Assembly (NCBI GenBank): GCA_027924585.1
Contig: BSBM01000461.1
Coordinates: 6,198,501 to 6,262,500, forward strand
Origin: Larix kaempferi
Taxonomy: Eukaryota > Streptophyta > Pinopsida > Pinales > Pinaceae
Direction: 5' to 3'
Length of the DNA: 64,000 nt
In this document: positions 11,309 through 23,549 of the stretch, piece by piece
Position numbering within the stretch: position 1 is the stretch's first letter
How the letters are laid out: every line of letters begins with the position of its first letter
The notes under the pieces: model-generated
Told to the model about the DNA's origin: nothing
What the model saw: only the letters and a program-made list of their open reading frames with translations
Databases searched by the model: none
Translations under genes and position numbers: made by a program

Positions 11309-14300
11309 AATAATAATGCAGGGAAAATCTTGATGCCTAACCTCTTCATTCTTGCAAGTAGCGGGTGTTGGCCATAATGGTCTTACTTAGCTTTGTCTTG
11401 ACCGAATATGTCGGTATTATATTATGGCTTTGTTTCTTTTATATCCCTGAGGTGTATTCTAATAATTTAAGAAACATTTAGATTAATCCTTATGTTGAAT
11501 CTCTAGGATTCCTAAGGTTATATTCAAGTTCTATCCACCTCAGTATCTCACTCTTGCCATTTAGTAACATTCTTCAAGTTATAACATCCAGAGAGGTTTA
11601 CTCATCACAAAAGCTTATATTGATCCAACTACCAAGGACCCTTAAGGTTTGCATACCTCTCTTAGGAGATGAAGGTCCCTGCTATTTCATCCTAAGGTTG
11701 AACATTATTGTTACCTTAGTGTTAATAAGTAACCTACGTGCTTGATAACCATAAGTATTGTAATCAAATATTAAATTAGGGGAAGTATCATTTATTAGAA
11801 TGTTCTTAGTAACTATACCTTACCAAAATGCTTAAGTTCACTGATAGTATTTGTTAGGGGTTTAAACAGCATAACTTTATTCATTGAGGTGCACATCGGT
11901 TCCTATTTTGCCTCCATTATTACCCCAGTTACTTGTATTACTGGTTCACTTAATCAGGTTGAGGGTTCGACGCACATCCATTCACGGTAACTTCATTAGC
12001 CCCCGATAATTTACCTACCTTTATATTTTATTGCTGCTCATTTTATTAAATCCAAGTTGTTTCTCAATAATATCCCCTCCGTCATGACAATTTGACCTCA
12101 GCAATACTAGCAGCATATAACCCCTATTCTTTTCTCGCGCATACCTAGTTCCCTCAATCTCATTCCACTTACTATATTGAAACATGATTAGTTGCACGTT
12201 ATACATAGAAATTTTACGGTGTCGATTTTAATACATAGATATCTCCCATATCTTAATATTAATTAAATTTTCCAATAGGGGAATCCATTCATACATACCT
12301 TAAATATTGACTTACCACCTCTATTTGGGGTGCCTCATACAACTACACATTATCACTAGACATGAGATACACATATAATCTTACTCCCTTTCTTGACAGT
12401 CTGTAAAGATGGCCATTCCCATCAATAATTAATTCCATCATTTCTCATAATTGGAAATGCACTATTTCCCTTAAAACATAGTCTTATACAAATTCCAAGT
12501 ACTTGATTTACAATGGTTATTAGACTATTGGTCAAGTGTTATTGACTTTCAATTATCTCTCATTTTATTACCTTCCTATCGTGTCCTTACTTCATTACTA
12601 CCTTATATATTTGGTTAATGCATCTCTTGGTTCTATCGATGATCCTCCCTTATATATAAATGTATAACCTGTAGATCCTGTACATAATGGGAAGCAACAC
12701 AATTATCCTAGTCACTGATAGTGGTGACCATCATCCCTTAATATTTGAACACGAATGTTTATTTATTCGACAAATAAACGCATTATTAAACGTAAGTGGA
12801 CTCCACTATCATATTTAACCAATAGTACTAGAACACTTCCTCATTCCTTACAACCTTTAAGGTATATCACCTTGCCATTTCACTGATCGGTAATAAACAA
12901 TAACGCAAGTATCGTAACAACATTAAATTAGGAGAACTATTATTGTTTAAAAGGTTTTCATGGCTATTTCTTGTCAAATACAATTGATATCATGTTTATT
13001 TATTATTCTCATTTCCAAACCAATATCATTTGTCGGGAACCCATTACTTCTTCAATTCCTTCAGAATCTCGTAGCTAGTTTTGTTCCTGCCCTTATCAAT
13101 CGCAAGGGTAATTTCTAGTATTTATTCTAGTATGCCATTGTATTTGTACATCACCACGCTTCCTACTCACACCAGCAACCTTTGTGTACTTTGTAAAGAC
13201 CTTAGTCTAATCCTACAAGTTGAGCGAAAACATCAATGCGTAATATGTTCAATCATATTAGAATTCATAACATCCGTTTTAATTGAGTTAAGTTTGAGGG
13301 CTGTGTTGAGATTCTTATGACTCTTATATTATTATCCGAGATCATCATTATATTTGGTATGATTAATCCAAAATATATATAATTTTTTTTTGAAAGCTTT
13401 TCGCACCATTACACCAATATGTAACTCAATTAGTCTAAGCCATGTTTCCCCTTAATAAAATAGTCTTTTAATAAGCTCTATATGCAATCTCCTAGTTTAC
13501 ATACATGGTGTCTCCGTAATGTGATTCAAAAGGGATACATATCCTTATATCCTACAATTTATTTCCATCTTGTCATTTTACATCCCGAGGAAAACCTGAG
13601 GCAGTGCTCCTTAAAATGCCTACATTTGTACTTATGTGCAAGGAACAATTTATTAGGATCAATGTATCAAAATCTAAGGTCATTTTCATTAATGATTTTG
13701 TCATGTAGTGAAATTAGCATTTTAGCATTCAGCTTGACATGCTCTTTTTAGCGGTTCCTTGTTTTCAGATTAAGTGTTTGTTTCGTCTCCTCGACTATAC
13801 GTTGAAGTCTCGACAATGGTTGTTGTCAGATTACCAATATGTTAATAAAATATCTAAATAATAATTTATTATATGGTTATATTTATTTAGTCATTGTAAA
13901 TATTTTTGTCCGCATCCATTGGATATAAAAAAATGCATCCACTCCTTTACTTCAATCTTATTTTTATTAAATAGACATGGTGAATGCTCATCTATCTCAA
14001 TCAAACTCATAAATTTTAAAATATATATTCTATTCATATGGTTCAATTCGTACCTATTAAATAAAACACATAAATCTATTCCTACAATCCACTTCATACT
14101 CATTAATTGAAATATATAATTCTACTGATATATTTTAATTTCATACTTACTGAATAAATTAGTTATTCCTAAATTTCAATCTACCTCTCTTTTTTTTTCC
14201 AATTATTATGTTATCTATAAATTGCAAAAATACAAAAAAAATAAAAATAAAAATAAAATTCAATATTACTTTCATTTTTTAAATTTTGTAAAACACACAG

Positions 14301-14805
14301 AGCAACTACTTTCTAGTTTTTCATATAACAAAATTGATCAATTCTTTTCTCAAAAACTTTAAATTAAATGATGCTCAATTTAAAGTTACTAATTCAATTT
14401 ATGTTAAGAAACAATTCTTAATACTTAATTCCATGTCATTAATTCAGCTTATCTTAAGAAGCAGGTACTAAGCAAAGCGCTGCTAATTCCTCTTGTCTTA
14501 TGATAAAGTAGAGAGAAAGTTAAGAACATTTAAAAGAAATGTTATTATTCATATGTACAATCAATAAAAATAATGTTTTTATTTGTATGTAATTGTATTA
14601 TTATTTTCAAATAATGTTCTATTTTATATCTTTGCTCTACTTTTTGTGAGCTTTTGAAAGTAATGCTATAATTTCTTTTGATAGTAATGCTATATTATCT
14701 ATTCTTTTTTTTGGCTTATGGTGGGCTTTTTAAAAGTAATGTTATTACTCATATGTTCAATCCATTAACTTTAACTTGTGGTCTTATCCTTTTCTAACAA
14801 GGTTC

Positions 14806-14808
<3 letters not shown>

Positions 14809-14841
<33 letters not shown>
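14809..14841. repeat. (TA)n microsatellite
   Basis: Counterpart of the run at 5651 in unit 1; its poly-T tail is shorter. Confidence 0.95.
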
Positions 14842-14844
<3 letters not shown>

Positions 14845-15715
14845 TATAATAATATCAGTGAAATGTAAATTATATGTGATATTTTATTTCATTTTTAAGC
14901 TTTTCTATTTTCTTCATCATTAATTCAAGGCCTCTTTGAATGTCAGTTTTGATTTTTTTTTTTTTTTTTTGCTTATTATTCCCGTTTTTTTTTTTCTTTG
15001 TTATGAATTACATCTTAATATTTCTGCGGTCTCATTTTACTTTTTCTTTACTCCCTCCTTAATCTCTCATTTTTCTCAGTTCATTATATTCCATCTATTA
15101 TTTGTTATCTCTTTGCTTTAATAAACGGACTTACTTAATCTCTCCTTTTCTTAGTTTATTATATTCCATCTATTCTCTGTTATCTATTCCATCGAATTCC
15201 GATAATTGGCTATTATGAGCTTGACGCATGGAATTCGATGGTGGTTGTGGCACGTGGATATTGGTCGATCCTTTGGGCACGAAACCATCTTTCAGATCAT
15301 TGGTGAAGTGGAATGATGTATGGGGCAGCGGTTAGGCACACGCTCAGTGGTCCTATCATGTGGAGTAACAAAAAGAGGGCAGCTCTCGTCCATGGCGCTT
15401 TGAACGCGGAGATTATGTGGGTCCATGGCTTGGGTCTCGGTCACTTGAAAAGCTCTCGGTGCTGGGCACGTATACCTTTTACAATGGGCCCGAACGAATG
15501 ACGTGGCTCAATGGAGATCGACGGGAGAGGAAATCAACGGCTCACGTGAGTCCGCGCCGTCAACATGCTCGGGTGTTAAACGAGAGGGACGGTCGCGGTA
15601 GGAATACCACCACCACGCATGTCCAATTTCTACTCGTCCGCGTATGGAAAGGCGGTATGGCAAACCGCTCCAGAGGCAGCGCGGAAACCGCCTTACGTGG
15701 CGTCAACCTACTCCC

Positions 15716-15723
15716 TATATAAG
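15716..15723 (+). promoter_or_regulatory. TATA box (TATATAAG), unit 2
   Basis: Second copy of the captured promoter's TATA box, 35 bp upstream of the ATG at 15758. The flanking G-box-like CACGTG and GCGG-rich block (15519-15757) are retained. Confidence 0.6.
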
Positions 15724-15757
15724 GAAGAAGACGGGGTTTTATTTGGCATTCGACGGT

Positions 15758-16409
15758 ATGCTCGAGAGTGAGCGTGGACCCACCCTTCGACTTGGAAGCT
15801 GGTTGCTTGCACTTCCTTTGGACAGACTCTCGACGATTGAGCTTGGCGCTTGGAGGGTGGATGGTGTGCGTTTTGGCCGTTGTTCGACTTGGCAAATGTA
15901 GAGGTTCCGAATATGGTAGGGCTATGGAGGTTACGGAGGCGGCAGTTTTTAGGAGGCTATGGAGAAGATGCTTCTCGTGGCTATGGAAGTTGTCTATCAT
16001 CTGTCTGCTCGCAGGAGAAGGTTCTCCGCACATCAATGGAGTTAGTGGTGCTGCTTATGGTGCCTACGGTGATCGCATCTGAGCCAAGCGTCGGCTCATC
16101 TCTGGTTGGCCGGCTCAATTCTCGATTTAGGGTTTCATATGCCAATAGTTCCTATGGTTTTTGTACTGTAATTATAACACAAGCCTTCCTCCATAGCAAA
16201 GGCTATTTGTTGCGGATTGGATGAGTTGGTGAGCGCATCTGAACCATGCGTCTCTGGTTGTCTGGTTATTTCCTTATCTTTTGATGCCACCTGTTGATAG
16301 TGTTAATAGTGGAAATTTTGACTCACGGGTTGGTGGTCCTTATGGCAGCGGCGATGCTCATGGGAGGGGAGCTTATGGAGGTATTACTAATGGTCGACAC
16401 CACCCATAA
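15758..16409 (+). pseudogene. Captured host-gene remnant, Gly/Tyr-rich, unit 2
   Basis: Second copy of the remnant at 6600-7251. The stop after GGGSF and the shifted GGYGEDASRGYGS frame are shared, so the decay mostly predates the tandem duplication. Unit-specific changes include a TAA in unit 1 versus TAT here just before the GYGGYGGG stretch, so this copy keeps one local frame slightly longer. It resembles the Gly/Tyr-rich tail of an hnRNP-like protein; no RRM is present. Confidence 0.5.
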
Positions 16410-17980
16410 GCGAGGTAGACCAATGGCGCTGGGGCATTTTAAGCTACTGCCATTGAGGGAAGATACAGAAGTGGGCTTTTAGGGCTCTCGGCATTTAATT
16501 TTTGAAGGACCTTTCTTTCTATGACGAGATGAATGTGCTGTTTTGTCAACTGTAATTATGAATTGCAGTTTTATTTGACCTCTTATATCAGAAGGTTCAT
16601 TTCTGCAACATTCCGATTTCAGTGTAATAATAATTTTTTTTGAAGGTTTCTATTTTGGGCTGGTAGATTGTATCAGACATAGTTCGCTTAATGTTATTTT
16701 TAACTTAACTAATTAAAATATAGTTCGTTACCGTTACTGTATTTGATTATATATAGACGGGCTGTATTCAGTCGTACCATTTCATGAGGGTTTTTTAGGC
16801 ACGGATTGAGCATTAGTTCGGATTCTAAGGATCTGTGCAAGACACCTTCTTTTAATTCTGCTATTGCGGCTGTATGGACAGCAGTTATTTGGTTGACCAG
16901 AGAGGGTCATCTTTCATTTCTGGACAGGATATGTTATATGTAGCTGGATATATGCGGGCTGTATACACAGACGTATTCATTGCAATGGTTTCTATATGGT
17001 ACTTTAGACATGATATTAATGGGACAGTAAATATGTGACAATGTAGGGATCTCAGTGATCCTATTACATGTGCAGAATGAAATTTTGTTCATCTTTTGAA
17101 ATAAAATTACGACTTTTCAAAAAAAAACAAAATAACTAGTTGTAACAGTCTGGTAAATGTTTTTTTTTTTTTTTTTTTTTGCATTTCATGGGATGCTATT
17201 GTCTTCCTCATTCTTGCGATTTCAATATGAAATCTTAATTAAATTTAATAATGTATTTTAATTGTCATTACAATGAATAATAAGAAATATTTGCTCTTTC
17301 GAGTTGCTTACCATGAAATAAATATAAATTTAATTTTACAGATTGTCCTTCCATATTGTTATAGAGTATCATTATTTGTTATAGATCGTTGTTCTTCAGT
17401 ACTTGTTATAGAATATCATATTCCTGGTCTTGTTGAATTTATTTATAGAGATATTGCTGTGTATAATTTATGAATTTAATACTCTGGTCATTGTACTGCC
17501 TTTAGATTTTTATTTATTTATTTATTATTATTATTTTTTCCGTAAATAATATAAACAGGTTTGGTGCGACTTCCAGAACCCATAATGTGGTATACTGCCA
17601 CAGGGCTCATAAGATGTTATTTCTCCTTGAGCAAGGATTTGTTTAACAAAGTCTCGGCTGAGCCCTAAATATGATTATTGTTTTATTTCCTTTTATAATG
17701 GATCTTTAGCTACGAAGTTCTGGCAAAAAGAGGTCTCGGCATTTGCCTATGAATATGTCTCTCTTCCAAATATTAAATAGTTATATTTTCTCAAGTTTCA
17801 TAAGCAGTTATATATATATATCGTTCAAATTCTGTTTCTGTTATGTTTTATAAATGCATGAAAAGGCTCTTCAAGTTATCTCCCCTTTTGTCGCAGCCAT
17901 CATATTTGTTTATTATTTCCTAGTAAATTCACTATAATTCCAGGTGTAGTTAGGCCCTAAGGTCTCAGGGTTTGAGCCTC

Positions 17981-17993
17981 GGCTCTGATACCA
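17981..17993 (-). other. Primer-binding site, initiator tRNA-Met
   Basis: The minus strand reads TGGTATCAGAGCC, 2 bp from the LTR C boundary at 17996. It marks LTR C as the 5' LTR of element 2. Confidence 0.9.
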
Positions 17994-17995
17994 TC

Positions 17996-20572
17996 TGTAG
18001 TGCCCTATCTAGGCACCGGGCCTCTAATCCATTATCGTCTATGTCTCTGTTATCTAAATGTTTACATGTCTCAGCAATGTAAATAATCATAAACTTAAAT
18101 CTTCATTACAGCTCTGTTCTTTTAACATGCATAATTTGAAAATAAAGAAAATACCTGTTACATAAGCTTGTTCAGTAAAATACCTGGAGTCCGTAGATTT
18201 GCAGTGAGGTAAGAAGATTCCTGAAGTGGGTTCTGTAGGTTACCTTAGCAACCCAAAATGATGTGTCCACCCTGCCGATCAGCTATTATCATGCTGACCC
18301 TAGGAAATCAACGGATTTCCTAGCCCCCGAGCCCACAGACCGATAATCCCCACAGCAACTTTCCATCGAACCTTTCCATAGTAATATTTTGCTGAGTTAA
18401 CCCCCTCCTCAGTCTTTTCATTTGAGTTTCCCACCTCCTCAAAGCTTCGAGTTAACCCCCTCCTTGGCATTTCCTCCTTTTTCACAAAATAATCCTCACA
18501 GTTCTCCCACAATCATCCCCCTTACTACTTTGTTAATTGTCCCCTTTATAGGAATCCACCTCCTTCCAAAGTCAAACTTCCTTATCACTCCACCGCCCTA
18601 GCTGTCGTGGTCATGGAAGTACAAATCATTAATGCGTCCCCTTTTTAAGGTAAAAAGGTGGATTATATATATTATTTTAAATCATCCAATTTTCTTTTGA
18701 GCAGTAGGATTATTTCATAATTCATTTAACAACTCCATTTTATTTACTTGGAATGATTCCGCTAATTAATTAAATGAATAATCTATTTAATAAATTTATT
18801 ATTATTCAATCCACTATGCTTTATTAAAAGGATTATTAACACTATTATTATTAATTTAATAATAATATTAATAACAATAATGATTAATAATAATAGCGAT
18901 TAAATTAATTGTGAAAAATAATTAAAATATCTATTTGTTTAATTGACAAGTGTCAACCAAATACCCCTAGGTATAAGTAATGAAATATAATTAATGGTTT
19001 ATTTAACCATAATCAACAATTACATAGTGTACTCTTCTAGTATTAATATTTAACTATCATACTTCATATCGAGGACACCTTCACTTGAGGATACTTGCAA
19101 TTAATGACACTTATTTTAATCGTTCATTACCATGTTCACACACAAAGACTAATTAACTTCTTTTACACATTGGAACTTGACAATCTTTTACTAATTAAGT
19201 CATTCAGTAAATACTTAATTGAGTTACCTATGATAGTTATAACATTGTTAAATCTTGATAAGTATGTTGTAAACCAATACTATTGCGCATGTGCATAATG
19301 TGCATGCGTGGCCAGCGTATGCACAAGACAGACATGTACTACAAAGATATGTCATATATATATCCTATGCATATCAGCTAACTAATATTCATAATACTTT
19401 ATGCAAACCGAACAAGTACACATTCATCGTAATATTACTAAAACATCATCGTTTATTTTATCAATTAACCTTTAGGATTCCATTTCATTGCTTTTATGAT
19501 TACGTTTGTTCAATCAATCAGGTACAAGGAAGGCTACCTACTACCACTAACTCCAGGTCAATGAATGCCCAACCCTCAACAGTACTAACTATCATATCCT
19601 CCCATCGTTAACCTACTGCCACAACCTCCCTATCCTTCCTCTGCTAGTACAAAGTGGCTGTCGGACTCAACGACCTGACCACATAGAACTTGAGAGCGAT
19701 AGCGTCGGCTGAACAGAAAGCGGACCTATCCTCTCCTAGCAGGAATCCGACCATCGTCATCACACATACATGGGGAGCGTGTCTCAGCACGGCCCTCCCA
19801 CGATCTCGGGTATCATAGGAACATAGGGTGGGCAACGCATCCATCCCTCTCAACATACTGGGCCTACGCCCTTATCAAATCATACTCTGCTGCTCTCGAG
19901 ATTATCGGTCCATGTCATCGTTTCATCAATTTCGGTTGCTAAGGTTTACTGCATGGACAGGTTCTTCTCCGTATATCAGATCAAGTACCCGGCTTTCCCA
20001 TAGCCCTGGTGTCCTGTAGGTTAGTATTCCGCAAGATACACCTTTTATAACAAGCATTTCCATTTGATTACCAATTGATCCATATCATCAACATCATTTT
20101 ATTTCACATCACAATTTCATCACAAGTATGTATGGAATATAACAGTTCTATCAATTTCATCATAGGGTGGCATCCACGTACAACACCATATATTTTACAT
20201 TTCATCAACGACAACACTAAAACATATATTTTCCATTCTATCATTGTCTGATCCATATTGTCAGCATCATTTATTTCATCCCATAAAATCATTAAATCAA
20301 TCACAGCATAATTACCACATTATATATATCACATTTCCTCCAGGACGATTATCAATCATACACTGTCATTATGGAATAAAAGAATCTCATGATAATCATA
20401 ACTTAATAACTGCATGAATATAGTAACATCATTGACACAGTAGCAATATATCATCATGTCTATCATGCCGAGAATATAATTCACGCTATCTAGCTGAGTC
20501 AACAGATAACAAGCAATAAAGTGAAAGGTGTCTAACTCATAAACATGCCTAGTCAAAATATGGGGCGTTACA
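17996..20572 (-). mobile_element. LTR C, complete 2577-bp 5' LTR
   Basis: The only complete LTR of the array. On the minus strand it starts TGTAACGCCCC at 20572 and ends GGGCACTACA at 17996, so it has TG..CA ends. It nearly matches LTRs A and B over their shared length. The right flank begins TATTT; its partner target duplication would lie left of the window. The promoter and polyadenylation region should lie here, but I cannot place them confidently. Confidence 0.92.
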
Positions 20573-21360
20573 TATTTGTAATGATATTCTTATTTATTTC
20601 ATCAATTTGTTATTTAAATTTTAAAGTTTGCAACAATTTTTATGTTAAATGAACAATTTTCAAGTGGCTTTAAACAAATGTTAAATTAGAACAATTTTCA
20701 AATGAAATGAAACATGTAAATTTAGATTCTACTTTCATGTGAAGATATGAACATATTTTTAAATATTTTTAAAGTATTTCAAAGTTGCTAACAATTTTCA
20801 AATTATGCTTCAAAGTTGCTTTAACAATTTTCAAATTATTTCAAAGTTGCTAACAAATCTTAATTTTATTGTCCAACAATTTTCAAATGAAATTTGTACA
20901 CAAGTAGATTCTACTTTCAAGTTAAAATGTATGTAAATATTTACTATTTTCAAATTTATAAACTTTACTAAGAATTTTCAATGTTATTAGAATAATTTTC
21001 AAATTAAATGTACACTTGGACATTATTTTCAAGTTAAATTGTACATATTTAACTAATTGCAATTTTTTAAGTTACTAACACTTTCAAGTTAAATATAATT
21101 TCAATTCTTGTTTTGTTAGAAAATTCAATTTCAAAACAAATGAATGAATATTTTGAAATGAACATGTTGTGATAGTTATGTATTAGTTAGAATTTATTCA
21201 ATTTGAAGACAAATGAATGAATATTTTCATAGTTATGGTGGTTGGTAATATTTTCATAGTAATGAATATTTGAATACAAATGAATGTTCAAAGAACTATT
21301 TAATTATAATGTTTACATTAAAAAAATTCCATCAATCACATATACTTTTATTTATATATA

Positions 21361-21840
21361 ACATGACATATTACCATGATAAGATTAATGATTAGAATCA
21401 TATATTTTGTTAAGACAAATTAGAATTAATTATTTGCAATGTTTGCAACCTTAAATTGATATGTGAAACATTATTGATAAAAAAAATCCTTAATTTGCAA
21501 CTTATGATAAAAAATACAATTTCCATAATTGTTTATTGTTGAAATTGCAAAATCATCAACTATTGAAATTCTATGGTAGAAGTGTTGTAATCATTTATTC
21601 TTTTTGGTGATTTGCAACTTGTATTTTAAATATTTATTTGTTTATTTTATACCATAAAATTAAAATAACATTTTTCTTGTAATGTATTTAAGTAAAATGG
21701 ACATAAATTACATAAAGAAAATTTGTCCACAATTATGTAATGTGATGATTATAAATGATATTAATCTTTATGCCCACAATAAATTTTATCAAGTTATTAA
21801 TAATTATCTTGAATTAAATATATATACTTGATTTTCAAAC
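21361..21840 (+). repeat. Direct repeat copy 1 (~480 bp)
   Basis: Begins ACATGACATAT and ends near ATATATACTTGATTTTC. It matches 22060-22744 throughout except for a ~200-bp block absent here. Confidence 0.85.
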
Positions 21841-22059
21841 TTTACTAGTAATTATCAAACTAAATGTACATTTTCAAGTTGCATGTACATATTTAGTTGT
21901 TTTGAAATTAAGTTGTACAAACAATTTTCTTGTTTTAATGTATTTTCAATACTTGTACATTTTTCTCAAGTCACTAGTAATTTTCAATTTGTTAATTTAC
22001 ATGTACAACAAATTTCAAGTTACTAGCAATTTTAAAGTTAAATGTACAACTTGTATTTA

Positions 22060-22744
22060 ACATGACATATCGCCATGATAAGATTAATGATTAGAATCAT
22101 ATATTTTGTTAGGACAAATTGGAAATAATTAAATTTGCAATGTTTGCAACATTGCATTGATATGTGAAGCATTATTGATAAAAAATCCGTAAATTGCAAT
22201 TTATGATAAAATTACAATTTTTATTTAATTGTCTATTGTTGAAATTGCAAAATCATCAACTAATGAAAATGTTAGTTTGCATTAAAAATTATGAATTTCT
22301 CCTCAATCATATCACTATGTAATGTTTTTAATTAAATATCGTATTCATCTCTAAATCAATGTTTTTTTCCCCACATTTAGAGTATAATAGGTATGTTATC
22401 ATGGGTAGAAAATCAATCTTAAATTTTTATTTCATGTATATACAACATGGGATGCATGATGTTGTCCTTGAAATTCTAAGGTAGAAGTGTTGTAATCATT
22501 TATTCTTTGCATGGTGTTTTGCAACTTGTATTTTAAATATTTATTTATTTATAAATTATACCATAAAGTTAAAATAACATTTTTCTTTTAATGTAAAAGT
22601 AAAATGGACATAAATTGCATAAAGAAAATTTGCCCACAATTATATAATGTGATGACTGTAAATGATATTAATTTGTATGCCCACAATAATTTTTATCAAG
22701 TTATTAATAATTATCTTGACTTAAATATATATAGTTGATTTTCA
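22060..22744 (+). repeat. Direct repeat copy 2 (~685 bp)
   Basis: Same sequence as 21361-21840 with numerous substitutions and an extra ~200 bp (about 22270-22470) between the CATCAACTAATGAAA and GAAATTCTAAGGTAGAAG landmarks. The divergence indicates an old duplication, with a later insertion here or deletion in copy 1. Confidence 0.85.
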
Positions 22745-22883
22745 AGTTACTAGCAATTTTAAAGTTAAATGTACAAGTTACTACCAATTTCAAGTTACAA
22801 GCAATTTCAAATTTTACTAGCAATTTCAAACTTTACTTCTAGAACAATTCTCAAGTTTAATTAAGTTAGCAATTACAAGCATC

Positions 22884-23162
22884 TGTTGCAAGTTCGGATC
22901 TGGGAATACTCTTTGTCCGCTTAACTGTGGAAGTACTTGGGCATAAGCCCTAAAACTCATTGTGAGGAGTACCACAGGAACCCCAAAGTACCTGGCGCAT
23001 TGAGAGGACCTTCCAGTGAAAAGGGCAACGAACCCTACCTGATTGATTAGTTTTTCCCCGTGAGGTAAACCAAGAGCTGTCGTTTGTGGCCAAGCGGTTA
23101 TCAGTTTTACCTAAGCCGTGGAGTGAGGGGTACTGCCCCAATACACAAGCCGTCAGACAGCA
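22884..23162 (+). mobile_element. Gypsy LTR (279 bp), same family as 47985-48260
   Basis: The sequence starts TGTTGCAAGTTCGG and ends GTCAGACAGCA (TG..CA). It matches the reverse complement of 47985-48260 along its whole length. Similarity continues past the LTR into a leader (23163 to about 23250), which begins TTGGTGGCCGAGTGAA in both copies. The piece interrupts AT-rich DNA that resumes after 23305. AAGCA occurs at 22877-22881 and again at 23306-23310 and may be a target duplication of the composite. Confidence 0.75.
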
Positions 23163-23261
23163 TTGGTGGCCGAGTGAAACACCTGAACGTTAAGGAATCC
23201 GAACATATCTAGGGTCCATATCTATTTTCAGTTGAACTGTTGTCGATCACTTCCACACCAT

Positions 23262-23303
23262 TTCACTAACACCTCAGTGTTTTGGTGTAACGGTTCGTAT
23301 CAT
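23262..23303 (+). mobile_element. SMART-like LTR fragment
   Basis: The stretch TTCACTAACACC..TTTTGGTGTAACGGTTCGTATCA matches the 3' part of the 64-bp LTR of the mini-element at 54892-55171, read on that element's minus strand. Only about 42 bp are present and no internal region follows. Confidence 0.6.
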
Positions 23304-23549
23304 TTAAGCAATTTCAAATTTCAAGTTACTCAAGAGCAATTTTAAATTTCAAGTTACTAGCAATTTCGATTTTTACTTAGAACAATTCTCAAGCTAAATG
23401 TGTTAGTTGGAAAATTCAATTCACATGCAATTTCCAATTTTTCAATTTTTCAATTTCCACATCAAATTTCAAGTTGCTAGCAATTTTAAAGTTCAATACA
23501 CAACTATCAAGTAACCAATTTTCAGTTTATTAATTTACATGTTATGCAG

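Larger units (their letters stand above)
11309..17995 (-). mobile_element. Internal region of element 2, non-autonomous
   Basis: Near-identical to 2109-8837 apart from scattered substitutions, small indels and the deleted polypurine-tract end. It holds the same AT-rich sections, (TA)n run, captured promoter and coding remnant. No retrotransposon protein domains are visible. Confidence 0.85.
1..20572 (-). mobile_element. Tandem LTR-retrotransposon array (LTR-int-LTR-int-LTR)
   Basis: The same ~9.2-kb sequence recurs head to tail: landmarks at 631, 9937 and 19095 are spaced 9306 and 9158 bp apart. Each unit is one LTR plus one internal region, and adjacent units share the LTR between them. Read on the minus strand, LTRs start TGTAACGCCCC and end GGGCACTACA, and a 13-base match to the initiator tRNA-Met primer site sits 2 bp inside. 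This is the structure expected from unequal recombination between LTRs of neighbouring copies or sister chromatids. The units differ by scattered single bases and a few indels, so the duplication looks recent. The left end lies outside the window; the right end is at 20572. Confidence 0.92.
20573..22883. other. AT-rich region, no gene; repeated CAATTTTCAA-like words
   Basis: This stretch is very AT-rich and dense in variants of CAATTTTCAA, TTTCAAGTTA and TTGCAAC. No ORF is supported. Short degenerate words repeated near a transposase-like pseudogene are common in subterminal regions of plant DNA transposons, but I could not find matching terminal inverted repeats. Confidence 0.6.

Noticed and set aside
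23163-23195. tRNA-Ser-like GGTGGCCGAGTGAA followed by TTAAGG
   Set aside because: No cloverleaf, anticodon arm or T arm can be formed; it is part of a retrotransposon leader.
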